DNA of 64,000 bases from Rhizobacter sp. AJA081-3 (GCF_017795745.1 NZ_CP059067.1:744001-808000), one strand, 5' to 3'. Numbered from the stretch's first letter, positions 1 through 10,397 are shown. Program-made: numbers and translations. Notes: generated by a model from the letters alone, not told the origin.

Positions 1-1
1 G

Positions 2-715
2 ACCTTCGTCTCCGCCAACCTGGCCGCCGCGCTGGCGCGCCGCGGCGAGCGCGTGCTCGTGCTCGACGCCGATCTGGGCCTGGCCAATCTGGATGTGGTG
101 CTGAACCTGTTCCCCAAGATCACGCTGCACGACGTGTTCACCGGCAAGGCGCAGCTGGAGGACGCCATCCTGCCCGCGCCGGGCGGTTTCTCGGTGCTGC
201 TGGCCGGCTCCGGCCTGGTCGAGTATTCGCGGCTGACCGTCGAGGTGCGCGAGAAGCTGCTCGAGGTGATCGACAAGGTGGCGCCGCGCTACGACCGCAT
301 CATCCTGGACACCGGTGCCGGCATTTCCGACGTGGTGCTCTACGCTGTCTCGCTGGCCGACGATGTGCTGGTGGTGGCCACGCCCGAGCCGACCTCGCTG
401 ACCGACGCCTACGCCACGATCAAGGTGCTGGCCACGCAGCAGCAACGTCATGCGGTTCGGCTGGTGGTCAACCAGACCAGCCGGCTGGGCGAGGGCCGCG
501 TCATCCGCGGCCAGCTGCAGCAGGTCATCGACCGCTACGTGACGCCGCAGATGCAGGACCCGGGCGTGCCGTTCAAGCTCGAACTGCTCGGCGAGATCCC
601 GACCGACACCGCGGTGCGCGAGGCGGTGCAGAAGCGCCGCCTGCTGCTCGAGTCGCTGCCTGGCTGCCCGGCTGCCAAGGGCATCTCGGCCGTTGCCGAC
701 AAGCTGATGTCATGA
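2..715 (+). CDS. MinD/ParA-family ATPase, FlhG/FleN-like (5' end outside window)
   Basis: The frame is open from base 2, and the visible part is about 237 residues. The first visible residue is Thr. The P-loop (GKT) would therefore end at the window edge, so the Walker A motif itself is not seen. What remains is typical of MinD/ParA deviant Walker ATPases: VLVLDADLGLANLDVVL (switch I), then YDRIILDTGAGISD (Walker B/switch II) near the middle. The DADLGLAN and LHDV..G...LEDAIL pattern resembles FlhG/FleN, which regulates flagellar number and placement. That role is inference because no flagellar gene is visible. The stop overlaps the next start (ATGA at 712-715), so the hemoglobin gene is translationally coupled. 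Confidence 0.85.
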   Translation, partial: TFVSANLAAALARRGERVLVLDADLGLANLDVVLNLFPKITLHDVFTGKAQLEDAILPAPGGFSVLLAGSGLVEYSRLTVEVREKLLEVIDKVAPRYDRIILDTGAGISDVVLYAVSLADDVLVVATPEPTSLTDAYATIKVLATQQQRHAVRLVVNQTSRLGEGRVIRGQLQQVIDRYVTPQMQDPGVPFKLELLGEIPTDTAVREAVQKRRLLLESLPGCPAAKGISAVADKLMS

Positions 716-1110
716 GCGAGGCGCCGCAGGAAGTCACCGCCTTCGAGCGGCTGGGCGGCGAGTCGCGCGTGCGCGCGTTGGTCGATCGATTCTATGACCT
801 GATGGACCTGGAGCCCGGCTACGCAGAATTGCGCGCGGTGCATGGCCCCGCGTTGGACAACGCGCGCGACAAGCTGTTCTGGTTCCTGTGCGGCTGGCTG
901 GGCGGGCCGCAGCACTATGTCGAGCGCTTCGGCCACCCTCGGCTGCGCGCCCGGCACCTGCCGTTCGCCATCGGCATCCGCGAGCGCGACCAGTGGCTGG
1001 CGTGCATGCGGCAGGCGATGATGGAGCAGGGCGTCGATACCGACCTGGCGCTGCGCCTGCAGGACGCCTTCTTCAACACCGCCGACTGGATGCGCAACAA
1101 GGGCGGCTAG
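712..1110 (+). CDS. Group II truncated hemoglobin
   Basis: This 132-residue globin has the usual trHb size and fold markers. RFYDLM carries the B10 Tyr, GPQHYVERFGHPRLRARH supplies the CD/F region with the proximal His in RARHLPF, and RDQWLACM holds the G8 Trp that marks group II (TrHbO). Such proteins bind O2, NO or peroxide at heme in the cytoplasm. The ATG overlaps the stop of the upstream ATPase gene, and the TAG stop is shared head-on with the stop of smr (CTAG at 1107-1110). A start further downstream would remove helix A, so 712 is preferred. Confidence 0.9.
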   Translation: MSEAPQEVTAFERLGGESRVRALVDRFYDLMDLEPGYAELRAVHGPALDNARDKLFWFLCGWLGGPQHYVERFGHPRLRARHLPFAIGIRERDQWLACMRQAMMEQGVDTDLALRLQDAFFNTADWMRNKGG

Positions 1111-1766
1111 CTCGTCGCGGCCTTCGAAGGCCGCAGCAGCACGATCAGCGCGCCATGCCCGCCATCCTGCGCCCGGGCCTGCGCGAAGGCGATCACCTCG
1201 TTCTTCTGCACCAGCCAGCTGCGCACCTTGCCCTTGAGCACCGGCTCGCGCCCGGGCGAGCCATTGCCCTTGCCGTGCACGACGCGCACGCAGCGCAGGC
1301 CGGCGCGCACCGCATCGCGCAGGAAGGCGGCGAGCTGCTCGCGCGCCTCGTCGCGGCGCGCGCCGTGCAGATCGAGCTGCGCCTGGATGGCCCAGACGCC
1401 GCGGCGCAGCTTGCGCACCACCTCCGGCCCGACGCCGCGGCGGCGAAACGACAGCGCCTCGTCGGTGTCGAGCAGCGATTCGACGTCGAACTCGTCGGAG
1501 ATCGATTCGGCCAGCACCGCGGCTTCGTCACGCTCGCGCTGGCGCGGCACCGGGTGCGGCCGCGCCCGGCTGGCCGGCGCGCGCGTCACCGGGCGCAGCG
1601 GCACCACCGCCCCGACGCTGATTGCGAACAGGTCGCGCTCGCGACGCAAGCGCGCCAGCTCGGCCTCGGCGCGCGCGGCCGCGGCGGCAGCCTCGCGCTC
1701 GGCGGCCTGCAGCGCTTGCCTGAGCGCGCCGAGCTCGGCCAACGATCGAACCTTGCCCGCGCTCAC
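1107..1766 (-). CDS. Smr-domain protein (MutS2-type C-terminal endonuclease domain)
   Basis: The protein has 219 residues and a GTG start at 1766. The N-terminal half is charged and helical, with an Ala/Arg-rich stretch. The C-terminal Smr domain is clear: [15 protein letters not shown] is the LDLHG motif, and VVHGKGNGS is the HGKG motif with downstream [10 protein letters not shown]. Smr domains nick branched or structured DNA or cleave RNA. This stand-alone form is common in proteobacteria (SmrA/SmrB type). The start overlaps the radC stop (GTGA), so both come from one minus-strand transcript, a plausible DNA-repair pair. Confidence 0.88.
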   Translation of the reverse strand: MSAGKVRSLAELGALRQALQAAEREAAAAAARAEAELARLRRERDLFAISVGAVVPLRPVTRAPASRARPHPVPRQRERDEAAVLAESISDEFDVESLLDTDEALSFRRRGVGPEVVRKLRRGVWAIQAQLDLHGARRDEAREQLAAFLRDAVRAGLRCVRVVHGKGNGSPGREPVLKGKVRSWLVQKNEVIAFAQARAQDGGHGALIVLLRPSKAATS

Positions 1767-2434
1767 AGCAGCCCCCGCTCGGCGAACGACACCACCTGCG
1801 TGCGGCCGACGACCATGTGGTCGAGCACGCGCACGTCGACCAGCTGCAGCGCGCTCTTCAGCGACTGGGTGAGGAACTCGTCGGCGCGCGAGGGCTCGGC
1901 CAAGCCCGAGGGGTGGTTGTGCGCCAGGATCACCGCTGCGGCGTTCAGCGCCAGCGCGCGGCGCACCACCTCGCGCGGGTAGACGCTGGTCTGCGTCAGC
2001 GTGCCGCGGAACATCTCGTCGAACTGCAGCAGCCGGTGCTGCGCGTCGAGGAAGAGCACCGCGAACACCTCGTGCTCGCGCGAGGCCAGGTGCAGCTGAA
2101 GGTAGTCGCGCACACGCCCGGGCGCGTCGAAGGCGGGCCGCTCCACCAGCCGCTGCTGCAGCGAGCGCCGGGCCAGCTCCACCACCGCCGCCACTTCGGC
2201 GCGCTTGGCCGGGCCCAGCCCCTTGACGCGCTTCAGGTCGGCCGGCCCGGCGTGCAGCAGGCCGGCCAGGCCGCCGAACTCGTCGAGCAGCGACTGCGCC
2301 AGCTGCAGCACCGACACACCCTTCAGCCCGGTGCGCAGCAGCAGCGCCACCAGCTCGGCGTCGGCCAGCGCGGCGGGCCCCTGGGCCAGCAGCTTTTCGC
2401 GCGGGCGCGCGTCGGGGGGAATGTCCTTGATCAC
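1763..2434 (-). CDS. radC: RadC-family JAB-domain protein
   Basis: I place the start at GTG 2434, giving 223 residues, the normal RadC length. The open frame continues upstream but only as antisense of fkpB. The N-terminal helix-hairpin-helix region reads [15 protein letters not shown]. The C-terminal MPN/JAB metal site is [17 protein letters not shown], giving the H-x-H-x(n)-D ligands. RadC was once linked to DNA repair; its biochemical role remains uncertain. It is the upstream partner of smr, is divergent from fkpB, and shares a 66-bp intergenic region with it. Confidence 0.9.
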   Translation of the reverse strand: MIKDIPPDARPREKLLAQGPAALADAELVALLLRTGLKGVSVLQLAQSLLDEFGGLAGLLHAGPADLKRVKGLGPAKRAEVAAVVELARRSLQQRLVERPAFDAPGRVRDYLQLHLASREHEVFAVLFLDAQHRLLQFDEMFRGTLTQTSVYPREVVRRALALNAAAVILAHNHPSGLAEPSRADEFLTQSLKSALQLVDVRVLDHMVVGRTQVVSFAERGLL

Positions 2435-2464
2435 GGTCGGGGATGGCCCAGGCGCGGTGCCTCG

Positions 2465-2470
2465 TAAAAT
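2465..2470 (+). promoter_or_regulatory. Candidate -10 element for fkpB-ispH
   Basis: TAAAAT sits 30 nt before the fkpB GTG start, with a short SD-like GGAG at about 2486. No convincing -35 was seen. It lies in the radC-fkpB divergent gap. Confidence 0.4.
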
Positions 2471-2500
2471 CCGGGCCAGTCTACTGGAGCGGGCTTCGCC

Positions 2501-2944
2501 GTGAACCTTGTGCAGCCGGGGTCTTTTCTGACCCTGCACTACCGCCTCGCCGGGCCTGACGGCGCGGACATCGTCAACACCTTCGCCGACAAGCCGGCCA
2601 CGCTGTCGCTGGGCACGGGCGAACTCGCCGCGCCGCTGGAGCAGCGCCTGATCGGCCTGGCCGAGGGCACGCGCAGCGTGTTCGACGTGCCCGCCGGCGA
2701 AGCCTTCGGCGAGCGCAATCCGGAGCTGCTGCAGCGGGTCAGGCGCTCGCTGCTGGCCGAGCTCGGAGACCCGGACCAGCAGTACCACCTCGGCGACGTG
2801 GTCCAATTCCCCACGCCTGACGGCCAGGCGAGCTACGCCGGCGTGGTGCGCGAGCTCGGCACCGACTGGCTGCTGTTCGACTTCAACCATCCGCTGGCCG
2901 GCCGGCCGGTGACCTTCGAAGTGCAACTGATCGGGGTGCTGTGA
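2501..2944 (+). CDS. fkpB: FKBP-type peptidyl-prolyl isomerase, SlpA/FkpB type
   Basis: This is a 147-residue FKBP domain with the inserted-flap SlpA architecture: [13 protein letters not shown] at the start, the [16 protein letters not shown] core, [14 protein letters not shown], and a C-terminal strand [18 protein letters not shown] that closes the FKBP barrel. It catalyses prolyl cis-trans isomerisation and chaperones folding in the cytoplasm. The start is GTG 2501, just after a GGAG. The gene runs directly into ispH, the same fkpB-ispH order as in Escherichia coli, which supports the assignment. Confidence 0.92.
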   Translation: MNLVQPGSFLTLHYRLAGPDGADIVNTFADKPATLSLGTGELAAPLEQRLIGLAEGTRSVFDVPAGEAFGERNPELLQRVRRSLLAELGDPDQQYHLGDVVQFPTPDGQASYAGVVRELGTDWLLFDFNHPLAGRPVTFEVQLIGVL

Positions 2945-3915
2945 TGGGCGACAAGGTGGCCGACGAACTGCACGAGGTGCTGCTGGCCGAGCCGCGCGGC
3001 TTCTGTGCCGGCGTGGACCGCGCCATCGAGATCGTCGAGCGGGCGCTGAAGAAGTTCGGCGCGCCGATCTACGTGCGCCACGAGATCGTGCACAACACCT
3101 ACGTCGTCAACGACCTGAAGGCCAAGGGCGCCATCTTCATCGAGGACCTGGCCGACGTGCCGCCCGGCGCGACGCTGGTGTTCAGCGCGCACGGCGTATC
3201 GCAGGCGGTGCGCCACGAGGCCGACCAGCGCGGCTTCAGTGTGTTCGACGCCACCTGCCCGCTGGTGACCAAGGTGCACGTCGAGGTCGCCAAGCTGCAC
3301 AAGGAGGGCTACGACTTCGTGATGATCGGCCACAAGGGCCACCCCGAGGTCGAAGGCACGATGGGCCAGCTCGACGAAGGCATCTTCCTCGTCGAGGACG
3401 TGCAGGATGTCGAGCGCCTGGAGCTGCCGCAGACCGATCGGCTGGCGGTGGTGACGCAGACCACGCTGTCGGTGGACGACGCGGCGGAGATCCTCGCCGC
3501 GGTGAAGCGGCGCTTCCCGAAGGTGCGCGAGCCGAAGAAACAGGACATCTGCTACGCCACGCAGAACCGGCAGGACGCGGTGAAGGTTTTGGCGCCCTCG
3601 GTCGACGTGGTCATCGTCGTCGGCAGCCCGACCAGTTCGAACAGCAACCGCCTGCAGGAGCTCGCCGAGCGCCTGGGCACGCCGGCCTACATGGTCGACC
3701 AGCCCGAGGACCTGAAGGCGCAGTGGCTCGTGGGCAAGCGCCGCGTCGGGCTCACCGCGGGTGCGTCGGCGCCCGACATCCTTGTGCAGCAGGTGATCGC
3801 ACGCCTGCGTGCGCTGGGAGCGGTGTCAGTGCGATCACTGCCAGGCGTGGAAGAGTCGGTTCACTTTCCGCTGCCGATGGGACTGGGCGACAAGTCGATG
3901 GCCCGGCTCGGCTGA
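2944..3915 (+). CDS. ispH: 4-hydroxy-3-methylbut-2-enyl diphosphate reductase
   Basis: This last enzyme of the MEP isoprenoid pathway converts HMBPP to IPP and DMAPP with a [4Fe-4S] cluster. All three cluster cysteines are visible: Cys21 in [13 protein letters not shown], Cys105 in [12 protein letters not shown] and Cys203 in [10 protein letters not shown]. The substrate-site motifs [25 protein letters not shown] and [11 protein letters not shown] follow in order. A GTG at 2941 is immediately upstream in frame; I prefer ATG 2944, which overlaps the fkpB stop. The length is about 323 residues, normal for the family. Confidence 0.97.
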   Translation: MGDKVADELHEVLLAEPRGFCAGVDRAIEIVERALKKFGAPIYVRHEIVHNTYVVNDLKAKGAIFIEDLADVPPGATLVFSAHGVSQAVRHEADQRGFSVFDATCPLVTKVHVEVAKLHKEGYDFVMIGHKGHPEVEGTMGQLDEGIFLVEDVQDVERLELPQTDRLAVVTQTTLSVDDAAEILAAVKRRFPKVREPKKQDICYATQNRQDAVKVLAPSVDVVIVVGSPTSSNSNRLQELAERLGTPAYMVDQPEDLKAQWLVGKRRVGLTAGASAPDILVQQVIARLRALGAVSVRSLPGVEESVHFPLPMGLGDKSMARLG

Positions 3916-5331
<1,416 letters not shown>

Positions 5332-5335
5332 GCGC

Positions 5336-6142
5336 ATGCCGACGCTCGGCCTCGCTGCCGAACTGCTCGCGGCCTACGACGCAGCCGGGCTGATCCCGCT
5401 GCCCAGCGAGCGTGACGGTGGGTTGACGGTGGCGCAGGCCTACGAGGTCGGCGACCAGTTGCGCCTGGCGCGACTGGCGCGCGGCGAACAGGCGCGGGGC
5501 TACAAGATCGGCTTCACCAACCGGACGATCTGGCCGCGCTACAACGTGTTCGAGCCGATCTGGGCGCCGGTGTGGGAGCGCACGGTCCGGTTGCTCGACG
5601 TCGCCGAGGCCACGACCACGCTGCAAGGCCTCGTGCAGCCGCGCCTGGAGCCGGAGATCGTGTTTGGCTTTCGGGCTTCACCGCGCGCCGGCATGAACGA
5701 GGCCGAGCTGAGCGCGTGCCTCGCCTGGGTGGCCCACGGCTACGAGATCGTGCACACGCACTTCGAAGCCTGGCGCTTCACGGCGGCCGACACCGTGGCC
5801 GACTTCGCGCTGCACGGTCGCCTGCTGGTCGGCCCGCGCGTGCCGGTGGACTCGTTCGCGCAGCTCGGCGAGGAACTGGCGGCGCTCGAACTCACGCTGG
5901 CCTGCGATGGCCAGGTGGTCGACACCGGCCACGGCCGGAACGTGCTCGACGGCCCGCTGAACGCGCTGCGCCTGTGGGTGGATGCCATGGCACAGCGCAC
6001 GCCGACCTGGCCGCTGGGCGCCGGCGACATCGTCACCACGGGCACGCTCACCGATGCCTGGCCGATGGCGCCCGGGCAGGTCTGGCAGAGCCGGCCGGGC
6101 GATGCGCGCCTGCCCGGGCTGCGCCTGACCGTCACCCGCTGA
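5336..6142 (+). CDS. 2-keto-4-pentenoate hydratase / FAH-superfamily protein
   Basis: The 268-residue protein is of MhpD/HpcG size. RGYKIGFTN, then LVQPRLEPEIVFGF with the paired acidic metal ligands, and GYEIVHTHFE fit the hydratase branch of the fumarylacetoacetase fold, which hydrates 2-hydroxypenta-2,4-dienoates in meta-cleavage pathways using a divalent metal. No other aromatic-degradation genes are nearby, so the true substrate is unknown. The open frame extends 5' inside serS, but ATG 5336, 4 nt after the serS stop, fits the family N-terminus. Confidence 0.82.
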   Translation: MPTLGLAAELLAAYDAAGLIPLPSERDGGLTVAQAYEVGDQLRLARLARGEQARGYKIGFTNRTIWPRYNVFEPIWAPVWERTVRLLDVAEATTTLQGLVQPRLEPEIVFGFRASPRAGMNEAELSACLAWVAHGYEIVHTHFEAWRFTAADTVADFALHGRLLVGPRVPVDSFAQLGEELAALELTLACDGQVVDTGHGRNVLDGPLNALRLWVDAMAQRTPTWPLGAGDIVTTGTLTDAWPMAPGQVWQSRPGDARLPGLRLTVTR

Positions 6143-6161
6143 ACGCCTGGCCCGGCTGCAT

Positions 6162-6167
6162 TACAAT
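6162..6167 (+). promoter_or_regulatory. -10 element for tRNA-Ser
   Basis: TACAAT lies 30 nt upstream of the mature tRNA 5' end, consistent with a short 5' leader removed by RNase P. The -35 region is not distinct. Confidence 0.55.
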
Positions 6168-6197
6168 GCGCGGCTCGGCATCGACCCGCCGAAACCA

Positions 6198-6289
<92 letters not shown>

Positions 6290-6296
6290 TGAACAG

Positions 6297-6318
6297 GCCG
6301 CCCGCGAGGCGGCTTTTT
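6297..6318 (+). terminator. Intrinsic terminator after tRNA-Ser
   Basis: A 6-bp GCCGCC/GGCGGC stem with a CGCGA loop is followed by TTTTT, 8 nt after the tRNA end. Confidence 0.85.
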
Positions 6319-6329
6319 CATGCCCGCTT

Positions 6330-6344
6330 TTCACACATCTTTAC
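6330..6344 (-). promoter_or_regulatory. Candidate CpxR-type box upstream of the Spy-like gene
   Basis: Read on the minus strand the site is GTAAA-GATGT-GTGAA, one mismatch from the CpxR consensus GTAAA-N5-GTAAA. It lies about 80 nt before the spy-like start, in a unit that encodes its own OmpR-type regulator. The match is sequence-level only. Confidence 0.35.
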
Positions 6345-6425
6345 CCCCGAGCCACCCCCCCTTCACCCCCGGGGCGGACCATCTCTCTCCATGGGCCGCA
6401 AGGCTCGATTGACCAGGAGCAAGAG

Positions 6426-6974
6426 ATGTCCCGAACCCAAGTCTTCGCTGTCACGCAGCAACCCGCCGCACGCGGCATGAAGTGGATGCTGTCGAGCATG
6501 GTGCTTGCGGTGGCCGCGACGCTGACGCTGTCGGCTTGGGCGCAGCCCAATGGTGGCCACCACGGCATGGGCGGCATGGGTGGCGGCCACGGCATGATGA
6601 TGGGCGGCCGCGGCGTCGACCACATGCTCGACGGCCTGAACGCCACCGACACGCAGCGCACGCAGATCAAGCAGATCTACAAGGCGGCCGCCGACGACCT
6701 GAAGGCGCAGCGCGAAGCGGGCCGTGCGCTGCACGAGCGTTCGATGCAGATCTTCGCTGCGCCGAACGTCGATGCCGCCGCCGCCGAGTCGGTGCGCCAG
6801 CAGATGCTGCAGCAGCATGACCAGGCCAGCAAGCGCATGCTGCAGGCCAGGCTCGATGCGAGCAAGGTGCTCACGCCCGAGCAGCGCGCCAAGATGGCCG
6901 AGCGCATGAAGCAGCGCGGCGACATGATGCGCGACCGCATGCAGCGCATGGAGCGCGAGCAGCCGAAGTCATGA
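6426..6974 (+). CDS. Spy/CpxP-like periplasmic chaperone, Met/His-rich
   Basis: The protein has 182 residues with an N-terminal hydrophobic signal segment (MLSSMVLAVAATLTLSAWA) ending at a plausible AWA-Q cleavage site. The mature N-terminus is Gly/Met/His-rich (GGHHGMGGMGGGHGMMMGG). A long helical region follows, with the LTPEQRAKM motif of the LTXXQ family. Spy and CpxP are envelope-stress chaperones or sensor-kinase modulators, while ZraP-like relatives bind metals. Start 6426 has an AGGAGCAAGAG SD; an internal Met at 6477 would give a shorter signal peptide. It is the first gene of a unit with the regulator and kinase downstream. Confidence 0.8.
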   Translation: MSRTQVFAVTQQPAARGMKWMLSSMVLAVAATLTLSAWAQPNGGHHGMGGMGGGHGMMMGGRGVDHMLDGLNATDTQRTQIKQIYKAAADDLKAQREAGRALHERSMQIFAAPNVDAAAAESVRQQMLQQHDQASKRMLQARLDASKVLTPEQRAKMAERMKQRGDMMRDRMQRMEREQPKS

Positions 6975-7075
6975 GACCGGGGGCGAACGTGACGTTATCC
7001 TTGCGCGACCTGTCCTCGGCATGGCCCTCGGGCCTGTCGGGGCCTGTGGCCGACTCCACCTTCGCCGCCCGCACC

Positions 7076-7789
7076 ATGAGTTCACGACTGCTGCTGATCG
7101 ACGACGACGCCCGCCTGTCGGCCATGGTGGGCGACTACCTGCGCAATGCCGGCTTCGACGTCACCACCGCCGGCTCGCTCGGCGCGGGGCGCGAGCGCCT
7201 GGCGTCCGAGAACTTCGACGCGCTGGTGCTCGACCTGATGCTGCCCGACGGCGACGGCCTGGACCTGTGCCGCGAACTGCGCGCCAACCCGCGCACCCGC
7301 TCGCTGCCTCTGCTCATGCTCACCGCCCGCGGCGAGCCCCTGGACCGCATCGTCGGCCTGGAACTCGGCGCCGACGATTACCTGGGCAAACCCTTCGAGC
7401 CGCGCGAACTGCTCGCCCGTGTGAAGGCGCTGCTGCGCCGTGCCGCGCCGCAGCCTGCCGGCGACGAGGTGCTGCGTTTCGGGCGCCTGGAGATCGACCT
7501 GGGCGCGCGCATGGCGCGCCTGGCTGGGCAAGCCTGCGACCTCACCAGCCACCAGTTCGACCTGCTGGTGGTTCTGGCGCAGAGCCCCGGTCGCGTGCTC
7601 TCGCGCGACCAGATCATGGATTCGCTCAAGGGCCATCCGCTGGAGGCCTTCGACCGCTCGATCGACGTGCACATCTCGCGCATCCGCGCGGTCATCGAGG
7701 ACGACCCCAAGGCGCCGCGTCGCGTGCTCACGGTGCGCGGCGCGGGCTACGTGTTCGCGAAGAAGCAGGATGCCGACGACGAGTCATGA
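7076..7789 (+). CDS. OmpR/CpxR-family response regulator
   Basis: The protein has 237 residues. The receiver domain starts LLLIDDDARLS, the phosphoacceptor is Asp53 in VLDLMLPDGDG, and the conserved Lys lies in DDYLGKPFEPREL. The C-terminal winged helix contains TSHQFDLLVVLAQSPGRVLSRDQI and ends with RVLTVRGAGYVFA, the OmpR/PhoB signature. An in-frame ATG at 6971 overlaps the Spy-like stop but would add 35 residues not seen in the family, so I choose 7076. It probably controls the upstream chaperone gene and itself; that is inference from gene order. Confidence 0.9.
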   Translation: MSSRLLLIDDDARLSAMVGDYLRNAGFDVTTAGSLGAGRERLASENFDALVLDLMLPDGDGLDLCRELRANPRTRSLPLLMLTARGEPLDRIVGLELGADDYLGKPFEPRELLARVKALLRRAAPQPAGDEVLRFGRLEIDLGARMARLAGQACDLTSHQFDLLVVLAQSPGRVLSRDQIMDSLKGHPLEAFDRSIDVHISRIRAVIEDDPKAPRRVLTVRGAGYVFAKKQDADDES

Positions 7790-7808
7790 CGGCCCTGGCT
7801 GAGCCTCG

Positions 7809-9149
7809 ATGAAGTCGCTGTACCTGCGCATCTACCTCACGGTGGTGGCCGTGCTGCTGCTGTTCGCGGCAGTGTCGGGCTGGGTGTTCCAGCGCCACCT
7901 CGAGCAGGAGCGCGTGCGCGTCGAGGGCGCTCTGGGCGACCGCACGGCGGCCTGGGCTGAACTGCTGCAGCGCGCGCTGCCCGGCGCCGCTGCGCCGCCG
8001 GACGAACAGGCGGCGGCGGTGCGCGACTGGTCGCAGCGACTCCGCTTGCCGATGGCGCTGGACGACGAGCAGGGTGCGCGCATCGTCGCGTCGGACTCGT
8101 TCCTGCGCCGGCAGGAAGAGGAAGGGGCGCGCATCGCCTCGGTGCGGCTGGAAGACGGCCGCATGCTGTGGATCCTGCGTCCGCGGCTGCTGCGGCTGCC
8201 GCCGCGCCCGGGCGATCCGCCGGACATGCGCCGGGGCATGGCGCCGCCTCCCGGCGAACTGATGCTGCCGTTCCTGCCGCCGACCATGCCGCGCAGCGTC
8301 GGCCTGGCCTTGTTCCTGACCGTCATGTTCCTGGCCGTCGCGGGTGGCGCCTATCCGGTGGTGCGCCGGCTGACGCGCCGGCTCGAGTCGCTCAAGCTGG
8401 GCGTCGAGCGTTTCGGTTCCGGGCAGCTCGACCACCGCGTCGAGGTGAGCGGGCGTGACGAGGTCGCTGCCGTGGCCAGCAGTTTCAACCACGCCGCGGC
8501 GCGTGTCGAGGCGCTGGTGCGATCGAACAAGTCGCTGCTCGCCAATGCCAGCCACGAGCTGCGTTCGCCGCTGGCCCGCATGAAGATGGCGGTGTCGATG
8601 CTCGACGAGGTGCCACCAGCGCAGCACGAGAAGCTCAAGCGCGAGATCGAGACCAACGTGGCCGAGCTCGATGCGCTGGTCGAAGAGTTGCTGCTGGCCA
8701 GCCGGCTGGACGCGTCGGAGTCGATCGAGCGACGCGATGCAGTCGACCTGCTCGCGCTGGCGGTCGAGGAGGGCTCCCGCGTGGAGGCCGAGGTCGACGG
8801 CCCGTCGCTGGCGGTGCAGGGCGACGAGCGCCTGCTGCGACGCGCGCTGCGCAACCTGCTGGAGAACGCGCGCCGTTACGGTGGTGGCGAGGTGACGGTC
8901 GAGCTCGCACGCTCGTCGGCGGGGGCCGAAGTGCGCGTGTGCGACCGCGGCCCGGGCGTTCCCGAGGCCTTGCGCGACCGTATCTTCGAGCCGTTCTATC
9001 GCCTGCCGGGCCATGCGGAGCAGGCCGGCGGTGTCGGCCTCGGCCTGAGCCTGGTGCGGCAGATCGCGCAGCGCCACGGCGGCAGCGTGCGCTGCGAGTC
9101 GCGCCAGGGCGGTGGCAGCTGCTTCGTGTTGACCGTGCCCACCGCCTGA
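7809..9149 (+). CDS. Sensor histidine kinase (CpxA-like layout)
   Basis: The 446-residue inner-membrane kinase has TM1 at about residues 7-25 and a Pro/Arg-rich periplasmic segment of about 130 residues containing RLPPRPGDPPDMRRGMAPPP. TM2 is around residues 160-180. A HAMP domain follows, then the HisKA box LLANASHELRSPLARMKMA with phosphoacceptor His249, and a HATPase domain (N box NLLENARRYG, G1 VCDRGPGVP, G2 GGVGLGLSLVRQ). It starts 19 nt after the regulator and is surely its partner. The signal is unknown; an envelope or metal stress fits the neighbouring chaperone. Confidence 0.92.
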   Translation: MKSLYLRIYLTVVAVLLLFAAVSGWVFQRHLEQERVRVEGALGDRTAAWAELLQRALPGAAAPPDEQAAAVRDWSQRLRLPMALDDEQGARIVASDSFLRRQEEEGARIASVRLEDGRMLWILRPRLLRLPPRPGDPPDMRRGMAPPPGELMLPFLPPTMPRSVGLALFLTVMFLAVAGGAYPVVRRLTRRLESLKLGVERFGSGQLDHRVEVSGRDEVAAVASSFNHAAARVEALVRSNKSLLANASHELRSPLARMKMAVSMLDEVPPAQHEKLKREIETNVAELDALVEELLLASRLDASESIERRDAVDLLALAVEEGSRVEAEVDGPSLAVQGDERLLRRALRNLLENARRYGGGEVTVELARSSAGAEVRVCDRGPGVPEALRDRIFEPFYRLPGHAEQAGGVGLGLSLVRQIAQRHGGSVRCESRQGGGSCFVLTVPTA

Positions 9150-9221
9150 CCCCGGGGCAAACGTGGGTGCGCGCCGGGGCGGCGCGTGCAGAATGGCGGA
9201 GGTTCCACTCCGATCGGCTCC

Positions 9222-9950
9222 ATGCAGAGTCTGCTCCCCCTTCTTGCCGCGCTGGCCGCCTACCTGGTCGGCTCACTCTCGTTCGCGGTGATCATCAGCC
9301 GGCTGATGGGTCTGAACGACCCGCGCACCTACGGCTCCGGCAACCCTGGCGCGACCAACGTGCTGCGTTCGGGCAACAAGCTGGCCGCGATCCTCACGCT
9401 GGTGTTCGACGCGCTCAAGGGCTACGTGCCGGTGCTGCTGGTGGCCCTCTACGGGCCCGAGCACGGGCTGGGCGAGGGCACGGCGGCGCTGGTCGGGCTG
9501 GCGGCGTTTCTCGGCCACCTGTGGCCGGTGTTCTTCCGCTTCCAGGGCGGCAAAGGCGTGGCCACCGCTGCGGGGGTGTTGCTCGGCCTGAACCCCTGGC
9601 TGGGCCTGGCGACGCTGCTGACCTGGGTGATCATCGCCGGCTTCTTCCGCTACTCCTCGCTGGCAGCGATCGTTTCCGCGGCATTCGCTCCGTTCTACCA
9701 GCTGCTGATCTGGGGCGGCGGGCCGATCGCCGGGGCGGTCGCGGTGATGGGCCTGCTGCTGATCTGGCGCCACAGTGCCAACATCCAGAAGTTGCTCAAG
9801 GGCACCGAGAGCAAACTCGGGCAGAAGGCGGCGACGGCTGCCGCTGCCGCTGCCGCGAAGCCTGGCGTCAGGCATGGCCACGGCCAGGCGCGAGGGCGCA
9901 GCCACCACCACGAGAAGCACCACGACGAGTCGCACGGAGCCAAGCCATGA
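9222..9950 (+). CDS. plsY: Glycerol-3-phosphate acyltransferase PlsY with His-rich tail
   Basis: PlsY transfers acyl from acyl-phosphate to glycerol 3-phosphate at the inner membrane, the first step of phospholipid synthesis. The family motifs are clear: [26 protein letters not shown] (substrate loop), [31 protein letters not shown] and [14 protein letters not shown]. The core ends near residue 200, yet the gene continues for about 40 more residues: an Ala run and then a His-rich tail (including [12 protein letters not shown]). Start 9222 gives the usual short N-terminus. The stop overlaps the next ATG (ATGA at 9947-9950). Confidence 0.95.
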   Translation: MQSLLPLLAALAAYLVGSLSFAVIISRLMGLNDPRTYGSGNPGATNVLRSGNKLAAILTLVFDALKGYVPVLLVALYGPEHGLGEGTAALVGLAAFLGHLWPVFFRFQGGKGVATAAGVLLGLNPWLGLATLLTWVIIAGFFRYSSLAAIVSAAFAPFYQLLIWGGGPIAGAVAVMGLLLIWRHSANIQKLLKGTESKLGQKAATAAAAAAAKPGVRHGHGQARGRSHHHEKHHDESHGAKP

Positions 9951-10306
9951 ACCTCGCGCAGGGATTGCACCGCTTCCACGTCGGCGATCGATTGTCCGAG
10001 ATGGCCGTGCACAACGGCACGGTCTACCTCGCCGGGCAGGTGCCCGACGACGCCACGCAGGACATCCGCGGCCAGACCGCACAGGTGCTGGCCAGCATCG
10101 ACCGGCTGCTCGGCGAAGCCGGCACCGACCGCGCGCGCATCCTGATGGCGCAGATCTTCCTGGCCGACCTGTCCGATTTCGAGGCCATGAACGAAGTCTG
10201 GGACGACTGGGTGCCGCCCGGCGACGCGCCGCCGCGCGCCACGGTGCAGGCGCGGCTGGCGCGCACTCAGTGGAAGATCGAGATCGTCGTCACCGCGGCG
10301 ATCTGA
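9947..10306 (+). CDS. RidA family protein (YjgF/YER057c/UK114)
   Basis: The protein has 119 residues. Family landmarks are [41 protein letters not shown] in short pieces, [13 protein letters not shown] and [11 protein letters not shown], where the Arg aligns with the RidA substrate-carboxylate Arg, followed by KIEIVVTA. RidA proteins hydrolyse reactive enamine/imine intermediates from PLP enzymes. This one belongs to a divergent subgroup rather than canonical RidA, so the substrate is uncertain. It is translationally coupled to plsY. Confidence 0.87.
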   Translation: MNLAQGLHRFHVGDRLSEMAVHNGTVYLAGQVPDDATQDIRGQTAQVLASIDRLLGEAGTDRARILMAQIFLADLSDFEAMNEVWDDWVPPGDAPPRATVQARLARTQWKIEIVVTAAI

Positions 10307-10397
10307 GCGCTTGATCGGGCCTCGTCGCGACTGCCGCGACAATACGCGGCTGCGCCCCTGCGGCGCGCCGCCCTGCATTCGCATTCATCGATCTGCC

